DNA from: Bacteroidales bacterium UBA6229
GTDB taxonomy: Bacteria > Bacteroidota > Bacteroidia > Bacteroidales > F082
Reading direction: 5' to 3'
NCBI GenBank assembly: GCA_002440975.1
Contig: DJWN01000019.1
Coordinates: 1-9,072 of the forward strand
DNA: 9,072 bases
Numbering within the stretch: position 1 is the stretch's first letter; the number at the start of each line of letters is the position of its first letter. A program made the position numbers and the translations under genes. Below are positions 1-5,699 of this stretch, one piece after another. The notes under the pieces are model-generated. The model searched no databases and had not been told where the DNA came from. It saw nothing but the letters and a program-made list of their open reading frames with translations.

Positions 1-17
1 GCTGTTATTAATGGAAC

Positions 18-362
18 TTAGCCATCAAAACCAATCCCTATCCCTATTGCTGTTGAAGCAGTTACATTAATAAACTGACCCAATGCAATTGAACTGCCAC
101 CAAGTGCTTTTGCTCTGTTACCAAAAGAGAAAGATGATTGTCCACTGGATTCTGAAAAAAGCCCACCTGCAAAAGAATAGTTTCCTGTGGCAGAAGTGTA
201 TCCACCAATTGCACTTGGATATAATCCGGATGTAGTAGTTCCATCACAATTAATACTGGCACACTGGCTATATCCATTAATTTGAAGGATAAATAGTAGT
301 AAAAAGTTGAATGATATTGCCAAGTAATGTATAGTCTTGTTACTTTTTAAATTGATTTTCAT
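18..362 (-). CDS. Exported protein with YadA-type head repeats, probably truncated
   Basis: This is a 114-residue ORF. The N-terminus is a signal peptide: basic residues up to Lys9, a hydrophobic core at about 12-27, and likely cleavage near the YSQ/C at 31-34. From residue 50 there are four consecutive 14-residue repeats (50-63, 64-77, 78-91, 92-105) and the start of a fifth. Each follows the pattern S-A-x-x-G-x-x-x-x-A-x-G-x-x, as in the head of trimeric autotransporter adhesins (YadA/Hep_Hag family). In that family the head stacks into a left-handed beta-roll and may bind surfaces. The ATG overlaps the stop of the preceding T9SS-tail gene by 4 bp (ATGA), so translational coupling is likely. 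The protein ends with TAA inside what looks like the head, and it has no stalk, sorting tail or anchor. The reading frame that follows looks coding in another frame (see findings), so I take this as a broken or mis-sequenced N-terminal part of a longer protein. Confidence 0.7.
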   Translation of the reverse strand: MKINLKSNKTIHYLAISFNFLLLFILQINGYSQCASINCDGTTTSGLYPSAIGGYTSATGNYSFAGGLFSESSGQSSFSFGNRAKALGGSSIALGQFINVTASTAIGIGIGFDG

Positions 363-1849
363 TGTTTTATGATTTTTGAGGTTTGTATAAGTTGTTGATT
401 TTGTATAATTAAAGCATAATATATACCAACTGGCAGATATCCTATTTCCAATTGATTTTCACCTTCTTCAAGCCTGAATAAGGCGACCTGCTGGCCTGTT
501 GGCGTGTAGAATAATAAAACAGATGATTCTGGAACATCTTTTAAAGTGATCATATCTTTCGTTGGAACCGGATGAATAGCAATGCGTTGCTTAGGATTGA
601 AATGATCGATCATAGACGTGATAACATCATCGAGTTCAACTTTTAAAAGATAATTGTCAGGCCAATCAGCCCCTCCATATTCAGGAACAATCCCGGTAAT
701 CAAACATCCCATATCTGAGCAAGACATTAGATTATAAATCCAGAAACGGGTATCACCATGGTGGACTTTCTCCCCAAGCAAGTTTAATTCACTATCGAAA
801 ACCAAAAGGATAATATCTTCTGATCCTGGTATTCCGGTTGCTGGAACTTCTTCAAATGCTGCAACCCATAAATAATCATCATTTACATGACCGATACCTT
901 GTTTCAGTGGTGTATAAACTTTTTGTTGTGTATAGTAAATAGCTGTTTTAATCAACTCTAATTCAGGATTATAAAGGCGTAATTCTACTCCATAATTATA
1001 CCAGTTATCAAATTCAGCTAAATTATTAGCTATGAAAATATTGCTATTGTCAAGCCTAACTACATTTATTGGTGACGATAATAAACTGTTTTCGTCCGCC
1101 AAAGTGCCACTGCCAAGCATGTCTAATTCCAGATTAAATTCAATCCAAGATTTAAACACAGAATTTAAACTTAAACTACCAATAAGGTAAAAACCAGTAC
1201 TGTCAGGATTGAAAATTAATTCACTCGCTACACCATAATCTTGCCATTGAGAAAAAATATTAAAATATATCCTATTCCCTTGCTTGTCGTACTTGCTCAA
1301 AAAAAGTATATCATTCGTTCCATATGCAACAGTATCTATTTTCCCTTGTATAATTATTTCCTCTTCAGATGAAATTAAATAATTCACTAGATAATGCTTA
1401 TTAATATTAAGAGCTAGTGCGGGAATTGTGTCTATTTTTTCCCAAACCATTTCAAGGTCTGGTGTTAATTCACACAAATAAGTAAAACTTGCAAAATTAG
1501 GATAGTCCGCATCGGCGGACAAAGTGCCCATAAACTGCAAATTACCATTTTGCTTAGGAAAACCGAAGTGAAGTGCGTAGTTACTATCTACTTTAGGGAA
1601 AGCTGCCTGAGCTAATATTTCTCCCATTTTACTTATTTTATAAACAACAGCAGAAGATATTAAACTTCCTTCAGAAATACCTTTATTTCCGGCGACATAA
1701 TATGCGTCCTGATATTCAAAAGAACATGCAATATTATTATTTGAGTTTGTTTCTCCAAATGAAAGTTCAAAAGAATGCTGAGCAATACATGAAAAAAACA
1801 CGAACAAGATTAGAGTAAACAAAATCGGAATTCGAATAAAACGGATCAT
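359..1849 (-). CDS. Secreted protein with T9SS type A sorting tail, probable beta-propeller
   Basis: The frame is open to a TTG at 1882 (507 residues). I prefer the ATG at 1849 (496 residues), because it places MIRFIRIP and a strong hydrophobic stretch ending FFSCIAQ directly at the N-terminus as a signal peptide, and leaves a 29-bp gap after the upstream stop. The last 75 residues (about 362-586) form a Por_Secre_tail: an IHPVPTKD motif (the family's IYPNP start), a central FYTPTGQQV strand, and PVGIYYALI followed by a basic end. In the known family this tail directs export through the type IX machinery and attachment at the cell surface. The body carries about seven spaced motifs of a hydrophobic strand, an Asp/Asn-rich turn, then another strand, such as LFLSKYDKQGNRI, VELRLYNPELELI and ILLVFDSELNLLG. 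These resemble the blades of a beta-propeller with one turn motif per blade; the fold is my inference. No catalytic motif is visible. It sits between a lipoprotein gene and the YadA-like gene, probably in one transcript. GC content (about one third) is lower than in the genes to the right. Confidence 0.85.
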   Translation of the reverse strand: MIRFIRIPILFTLILFVFFSCIAQHSFELSFGETNSNNNIACSFEYQDAYYVAGNKGISEGSLISSAVVYKISKMGEILAQAAFPKVDSNYALHFGFPKQNGNLQFMGTLSADADYPNFASFTYLCELTPDLEMVWEKIDTIPALALNINKHYLVNYLISSEEEIIIQGKIDTVAYGTNDILFLSKYDKQGNRIYFNIFSQWQDYGVASELIFNPDSTGFYLIGSLSLNSVFKSWIEFNLELDMLGSGTLADENSLLSSPINVVRLDNSNIFIANNLAEFDNWYNYGVELRLYNPELELIKTAIYYTQQKVYTPLKQGIGHVNDDYLWVAAFEEVPATGIPGSEDIILLVFDSELNLLGEKVHHGDTRFWIYNLMSCSDMGCLITGIVPEYGGADWPDNYLLKVELDDVITSMIDHFNPKQRIAIHPVPTKDMITLKDVPESSVLLFYTPTGQQVALFRLEEGENQLEIGYLPVGIYYALIIQNQQLIQTSKIIKQ

Positions 1850-1878
1850 ATTATTAAGTATTACAATACGAATAGATT

Positions 1879-2187
1879 TCAAAGCTCGTTAGGCAAGTTG
1901 CCATCAATGTAATACACTTTAATCCCATAATCAAAATAGCCTTCATGGAAATATTGTAAATCATTTGGATTCATGTCGCTATTACTCTTACCTCTTAAAT
2001 TCCGAACACCAATGAGGCTGTATGAAGAGTATAGCTCCTCATTAATTATTTTTGTAAGTAACAGGTGTTTGAGAAAGACATAATAGCTGTTCATATTGTT
2101 CCGGGTTAAGCATAAAGTAACATTTCCGACCTGTTCGTTTCCGTAAAAAAGGTAATAATCGTAATTATTGTCTTCAATATCTCCTGG
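1879..2187 (-). pseudogene. Downstream fragment of the TGA-interrupted lipoprotein gene
   Basis: These 102 codons follow directly after the TGA of the 238-residue lipoprotein ORF, in the same frame, with no further stop until TGA at 1879-1881. The fragment begins PGDIEDNNYDYYLFYGNE. It contains an internal Met at 2094 that gives a 71-residue ORF, but the 31 codons before that Met are open and look equally coding, so the Met is probably not a true start. There is no signal peptide. The sequence is rich in Tyr, Asn and Leu, with YFHEGYFDYGIKVYYID near the end. I do not recognise a domain. The simplest reading is that this is the C-terminal third of a roughly 340-residue lipoprotein cut off by a nonsense change. 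Independent expression from the Met at 2094 remains possible. Its GC content (about 34%) is clearly lower than that of the N-terminal part (about 45%). Confidence 0.6.
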
Positions 2188-2904
2188 TCAGCGTATGTTT
2201 TGATCACCTCCTTTTTTAATAATTAACACAGGATTAATCACATAAAAATTCCCTTCCGGATCAGGTAAAGTAGCATTCATAGCCATCATGAGTTGATTGG
2301 CTGCATCTGAATTTCCAAAAAATTCTTCGCATCTTCCTGCCATTTCCCCATACCACCAATCATCGCCTTCCTCAAAAGGGCCATCGAGAACGGGTGACGG
2401 AGGAATTTCGCCCTTTTCGCCTGTAACTACCTGCACCGTAAATTGAAGCAACCCTTCACTCACGCCCGCTTCCTGCAGGTTTACCAGCGAAAGGCCTTTT
2501 TCGGTATATGCCACAGCATGATAGGTGGTGCTGATTTCCTGGATCATCTCGTTAAACTTATCCGTTAAATCTGTCATATTAACTTTGCTGCCCGAAAGTA
2601 AAAGGTTAAATGATAAAGTGTCGATAGTAAATGATTTGTAAAACTCGTTCGGAAAGCCATAGCAATAGTTAAAGGTGGATTCCAGATACCATAAGGCCGA
2701 ATCAGCACTGATGGCTTCGAGGCTTTTAAACCCGGGATTTGCTTTTTGATACGCCACTTTGTTGATAAAGCTGTTGATGTCGTTGCCAACCTTTATATCG
2801 AAGGCGGTAAGGGGTGTTTCAACTACAACTTCGCCAGCGTCTTTACTGCACGATGCTGTAAACAACACAAAAGCAGTTAAAATGAAAAATTGATTCAGTT
2901 TCAT
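2188..2904 (-). CDS. Hypothetical lipoprotein, N-terminal part of an interrupted gene
   Basis: This is a 238-residue ORF from the ATG at 2904. Residues 1-19 are a lipoprotein signal peptide: MKLN, a hydrophobic core, then FTASC with Cys19 as the acylation site, followed by SKDAGE. The mature protein is acidic and has no recognisable catalytic motif. Visible landmarks are DINSFINKV at about 43-51, Trp/Tyr-rich segments (ALWYLESTFNYCYGF at 70-84, DDWWYGEMAGRCEEFF), and a helical-looking NQLMMAMN stretch before FYVINPVLIIKKGG. These suggest an exported, membrane-anchored protein of unknown function. The ORF ends at TGA (2188-2190), but the same frame stays open for 102 more codons, so the intact protein was probably 341 residues. 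The gene heads the three-gene run and is preceded by about 700 bp of non-coding DNA with a candidate -7 element near 3060. Confidence 0.75.
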   Translation of the reverse strand: MKLNQFFILTAFVLFTASCSKDAGEVVVETPLTAFDIKVGNDINSFINKVAYQKANPGFKSLEAISADSALWYLESTFNYCYGFPNEFYKSFTIDTLSFNLLLSGSKVNMTDLTDKFNEMIQEISTTYHAVAYTEKGLSLVNLQEAGVSEGLLQFTVQVVTGEKGEIPPSPVLDGPFEEGDDWWYGEMAGRCEEFFGNSDAANQLMMAMNATLPDPEGNFYVINPVLIIKKGGDQNIR

Positions 2905-3055
2905 AATATTGATTTTTGGTTAGTAAAAAAAACACTTTTTCGGTACATATTCCGAAGTAGTCTTTTGTTGATGAATTATTTGATGAAGTATTGGTGCAGG
3001 TTTTAGTTACAAATTGCACTGCCCCTTCTTCACCCATTATATGTCAAGAAGTACT

Positions 3056-3063
3056 CAAATCTA
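3056..3063 (-). promoter_or_regulatory. Candidate Bacteroidota -7 promoter element
   Basis: On the minus strand this reads TAGATTTG, an exact match to the Bacteroidota -7 consensus TAnnTTTG. Runs of A and T lie immediately upstream (3069-3098) and could act as an UP-like or bent region. The expected -33 TTG is not present at the right distance; only a TTT run lies there. A start here would give a leader of about 145 nt for the lipoprotein ORF that begins at 2904. Confidence 0.35.
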
Positions 3064-3068
3064 ATCAC

Positions 3069-3141
3069 TTTTTTTTGAAAAAATTTAAAAAAATTTTTAG
3101 TCGCTTGATTAGCTGCACTTTAAGAAGAGATATTTTTTTTT
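3069..3141. other. Clustered A/T homopolymer tracts
   Basis: Positions 3069-3098 consist almost only of runs of 5 to 8 T or A, with a near-palindromic centre (A runs flanking TTT, then a T run). A second T run lies at 3132-3141. Such phased tracts are known to bend DNA. Here they lie just upstream of the candidate -7 element for the minus-strand exported-protein genes. Confidence 0.5.
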
Positions 3142-3306
3142 GTTTTACTTACATTATGTAAACTTGGTTGTAGGAAAGGACGGTTACTATTAATTGAAGG
3201 ATTGGGCTTGAGCTTGTTGGATATAGTACCAGAATAAAGTACTGATATTGGAAAAGGACTCCATGCAGGGAACTAAACAATGCTGCTAACCAGGGTCAGC
3301 TGAAAA

Positions 3307-3418
3307 AGTCTGTCGTATGCCAGATTCGAGGCGACAAGACGAAGATGTATTGGCATACTTCGAGTCGCAGGCAATCTGCCTGCAGCAGGCAGGCGAAGAA
3401 GGTGGCGTGCGACAGACT
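3307..3418. repeat. 112-bp nested palindromic element, possible MITE/REP-like repeat and terminator
   Basis: The outer arms AGTCTGTCGTATGCC (3307-3321) and GGCGTGCGACAGACT (3404-3418) are inverted copies that pair at 13 of 15 positions. Two perfect inner hairpins are nested inside: GTATGCCA (3315-3322) with TGGCATAC (3351-3358), and CTGCCTGC (3376-3383) with GCAGGCAG (3385-3392) around a single A. The left arm shares bases between the outer and first inner pairing, so the two folds are alternatives. The element is much richer in GC than the surrounding DNA. On the minus strand the outer stem is followed by TTTTT (3303-3307), so it could terminate transcription from the ABC-F gene. No ORF or target-site duplication is visible. 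Confidence 0.65.
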
Positions 3419-3600
3419 AGCCAACACATAGTTGTTACCATTTTTAAATTCAGATTAGGCTTTAACGAAGTAAATTAATTCAAATATTACAATGTACTGC
3501 ATGGTTTTTAGATGATTTCTAATGAAAACCTTGCGCAGATATCATTATAATAAAGGGCAATTTAAATTATATCAATTTGTTAGGTGTTTTTCAGCAGACC

Positions 3601-5490
3601 CTAACCACCTAATTCATCCAGCTCAAGCCAGCGCATTTCCATTTCGTCAAGTGCTTTGTTAGTGGCTGCAAGTTGTTCACTGGCCTCACTTATTTTCTCG
3701 TAATCTGTCAGGTCTTGCAGGCTTAATTCCAATTGTTGTTTTTCATTTTCTAATTGTTGAATTTCTTCCGTCAGCTTCTCAAATTCCTTCTGTTCTTTAT
3801 AGGTTCTTTTCAATCTGGGCTTTGGGGCAGGGACTTCCAGATTTCTTTGTACTTGTTTCTGATGTTGAATGGCTGCACGTTCCACTTTTTCGCGGACTTC
3901 AGCCATACTTTTATAATCGCTGTACGTTCCCACAAAACCTTTCACCCTGCCCTCTCCCTCAAACACAAAAAGCTGATCTACAACCTGATCCATAAAATAT
4001 CTGTCGTGCGAAACCACAATCAGGCAGCCTTTGTATTGACATAAAAACTGTTCGAGGGCCTCCAGGGTCATCAAATCCAGATCGTTGGTAGGCTCATCGA
4101 GTATGAGGAAATTGGGGTTGCGCAGCAAAACCGTGAGCAGATAAAGCCGGCGCTGTTCGCCTCCGCTCAATGAAGCTATTAATTGCTGCTGCATTTTAGG
4201 TGGAAAGCGAAACCAGGATAAAAGTTGTGAAGCCGTTAACTGCCGCGAATCAGAAACCGGCACTATTTCAGCAATCTCCTTGATAAGCTCAATAATTTTT
4301 TTGTTTTCATCAAACCTGAAGGCTTCCTGGGTATAATACCCGAAGACAACCGTTTCGCCGCTTTCAATCTCACCTTTATCGGGTGTTAGTCTGCCGGTGA
4401 TCAGATTTAAAAAGGTAGATTTTCCAACCCCGTTTTTACCGATGATACCAATGCGCTCTCCTTTCGTAAACAAATACTCAAAATCGTGGATGAGTTTATT
4501 CTCTCCAAAAGATTTAGACACCTGTTTCATTTCCAATATCTTACTACCCAACCGTTGCATTTGTACATCAATCTGCAATTGTTGCTGGCCCCGTTTTTGG
4601 CTGGCTTTCTCTTTCAATTCATAAAAAGCATCTATCCGGCTTTTCGATTTTGTTGTACGCGCCTGAGGCATACGACGCATCCATTCCTGCTCCTGTTTAA
4701 GCAATTGTCCGGCTTTGGCTGCGGCCACTTTCAAGGCTTCTTCCCTTTCGGCACTCTTGCGCAAATAGTAACTATAATTCCCTTGATGAACATACAGTTC
4801 ACCTTCGTAAAGCTCAAGAATTTTGTTGCATATACGGTCCAAAAAATACCGGTCGTGAGTAACCATGAGCAGGGTGATATTCGCCTGACTCAAATAGCCT
4901 TCCAGCCACTCAATCATCTCAATATCCAGATGATTGGTAGGTTCATCAAGCAGCAACAGCTCCGGATCGTCCAATAATACCAGCGCAAGTGCCAGCCTTT
5001 TGCGCTGACCTCCGGAAAGCTGCCCAATTTTTTGCTCCTTCTGCACAATACCAAAACGATCGAGCAGCTGGCCTAATCGCTGCTCATAGGTCCAGGCATT
5101 CAGGCGATCCATTTCGATTGATGCCTTTTCGAGCAGATTCAGATTTTCGGGATCAGGATTTTGCTGCATCTCCATAGCCTTTTCATACTTACGAATCGCC
5201 TGAAGCACATCGCTATGACCTCCAGTTATCAACTCTTCTATGCTTAGTTCCGGATCAAACTCAGGTTGCTGTTCGAGATAGCCCAACCGAATGCCTTCTG
5301 CAAAAACTACTTTGCCCTTATCCGTTTCTTCCTTTCCGGTTAATATCCGCATGATTGTGGTTTTGCCCGTTCCGTTGGCTGCCACCAATGCTGTTTTTTC
5401 ACCTTTTTGCAAACCAAAACTCAGACCTTCAAACAAAGGAGCATCACCATACGATTTGCTTATCCCGTCAACAGAAAGATAATTAGACAT
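3601..5490 (-). CDS. uup: ABC-F family ATPase, Uup-like
   Basis: This 629-residue soluble protein has two ABC ATPase domains in tandem and no membrane domain, which defines the ABC-F class. Domain 1 has Walker A AANGTGKT (37-44), signature LSGGQ (158-162), Walker B LLLLDEP (178-184) and the H-loop THDRYFLD (211-218). The interdomain linker (about 240-320) contains EQEWMRRMPQARTTKSKSRI, the ABC-F arm expected to reach the ribosomal P-site tRNA. Domain 2 has GKNGVGKS (351-358), LSGGE (441-445), a DEP Walker B (465-467) and SHDRYFMD. Residues about 560-625 form a charged coiled coil starting KRTYKEQKEFEKL, typical of the Uup C-terminal domain, which is known to bind nucleic acid or ribosome. ABC-F proteins use ATP binding to adjust stalled or misfolded ribosomal states; Uup is also linked to suppression of precise transposon excision in E. 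coli. The Uup assignment rests on the coiled-coil tail. Resistance-type ABC-F proteins are less likely, as I see no expanded linker. The ORF is intact, with ATG start and TAG stop. Confidence 0.93.
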   Translation of the reverse strand: MSNYLSVDGISKSYGDAPLFEGLSFGLQKGEKTALVAANGTGKTTIMRILTGKEETDKGKVVFAEGIRLGYLEQQPEFDPELSIEELITGGHSDVLQAIRKYEKAMEMQQNPDPENLNLLEKASIEMDRLNAWTYEQRLGQLLDRFGIVQKEQKIGQLSGGQRKRLALALVLLDDPELLLLDEPTNHLDIEMIEWLEGYLSQANITLLMVTHDRYFLDRICNKILELYEGELYVHQGNYSYYLRKSAEREEALKVAAAKAGQLLKQEQEWMRRMPQARTTKSKSRIDAFYELKEKASQKRGQQQLQIDVQMQRLGSKILEMKQVSKSFGENKLIHDFEYLFTKGERIGIIGKNGVGKSTFLNLITGRLTPDKGEIESGETVVFGYYTQEAFRFDENKKIIELIKEIAEIVPVSDSRQLTASQLLSWFRFPPKMQQQLIASLSGGEQRRLYLLTVLLRNPNFLILDEPTNDLDLMTLEALEQFLCQYKGCLIVVSHDRYFMDQVVDQLFVFEGEGRVKGFVGTYSDYKSMAEVREKVERAAIQHQKQVQRNLEVPAPKPRLKRTYKEQKEFEKLTEEIQQLENEKQQLELSLQDLTDYEKISEASEQLAATNKALDEMEMRWLELDELGG

Positions 5491-5699
5491 CCGCTTATAT
5501 TACTTAGTTTTGAGCCGCGAAATTAATCCTTATTTTTGTTGTCAGGATATTTCTGTTTTTAGACGCTTTCCCATTATCGGAAAAAACATTAAAAACAGGA
5601 CTTTTCTTAAGGCGGCATTTATTGTAATAAATTATATTTCAGGTTTTTAAATGTTTTGGCATAATTATTGAAATATAGTAGGATATTAAATTTAAAACC
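5491..5699. promoter_or_regulatory. Divergent intergenic region with candidate back-to-back promoters
   Basis: These 209 bp separate the divergent ABC-F (minus) and LruC-lipoprotein (plus) genes, so both promoters are expected here. On the plus strand TAGTTTTG (5505-5512) matches TAnnTTTG exactly but would give a leader of about 180 nt. TATATTTC (5633-5640) is a closer candidate with one mismatch. On the minus strand TAATTTCG (5518-5525) has one mismatch and suits the ABC-F start. None has a clear -33 TTG at the usual spacing, so the assignments are weak. The last 60 bases before the plus-strand ATG are strongly AT-rich, with no Shine-Dalgarno sequence, as usual in this phylum. Confidence 0.4.

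Larger units (their letters stand above)
2905..3600. other. Non-coding intergenic region between lipoprotein and ABC-F genes
   Basis: No convincing gene is present here on either strand, because stops are frequent in all frames. Reading in the minus direction away from the ABC-F stop, it holds an AT-rich stretch (3421-3600), a 112-bp nested palindrome (3307-3418), a mixed stretch without recognised signals (3141-3306, including the 8-bp palindrome TCAGCTGA at 3296-3303), A/T homopolymer tracts (3069-3098 and 3132-3141), a candidate -7 element (3056-3063), and a leader of about 145 nt before the lipoprotein ATG. Confidence 0.7.

Noticed and set aside
2188..2190. TGA as a selenocysteine codon
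   Set aside because: The bases right after the TGA are AT-rich, and I see no stable SECIS-like hairpin. The host protein is a lipoprotein with no redox motif. A nonsense change or error is simpler.
2843..3037. 64-codon minus-strand ORF upstream of and overlapping the lipoprotein start
   Set aside because: It overlaps the lipoprotein signal-peptide region in another frame, has low-complexity composition, no recognisable domain and no start context of its own.
3033..3048. TTGACA and TATAAT strings on the minus strand
   Set aside because: The two strings directly overlap, without the 16-18 bp spacer needed for a sigma70-type promoter, and Bacteroidota promoters use a different consensus.
3141..3306. 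Possible transposase or gene remnant in the intergenic region
   Set aside because: Short open stretches exist, but stops are frequent in every frame and nothing resembles a known transposase motif.
3754..5482. Several plus-strand ORFs of 62-163 codons inside the ABC-F gene
   Set aside because: They are antisense shadows of a clearly conserved ATPase gene and show no domain of their own.
3601..5490. Walker A of ABC-F domain 1 begins with Ala instead of Gly (AANGTGKT)
   Set aside because: The catalytic GKT and following residues are intact, and I recall VAxNGTGKT as common in Bacteroidota Uup-type proteins, so it is not a sign of inactivation.
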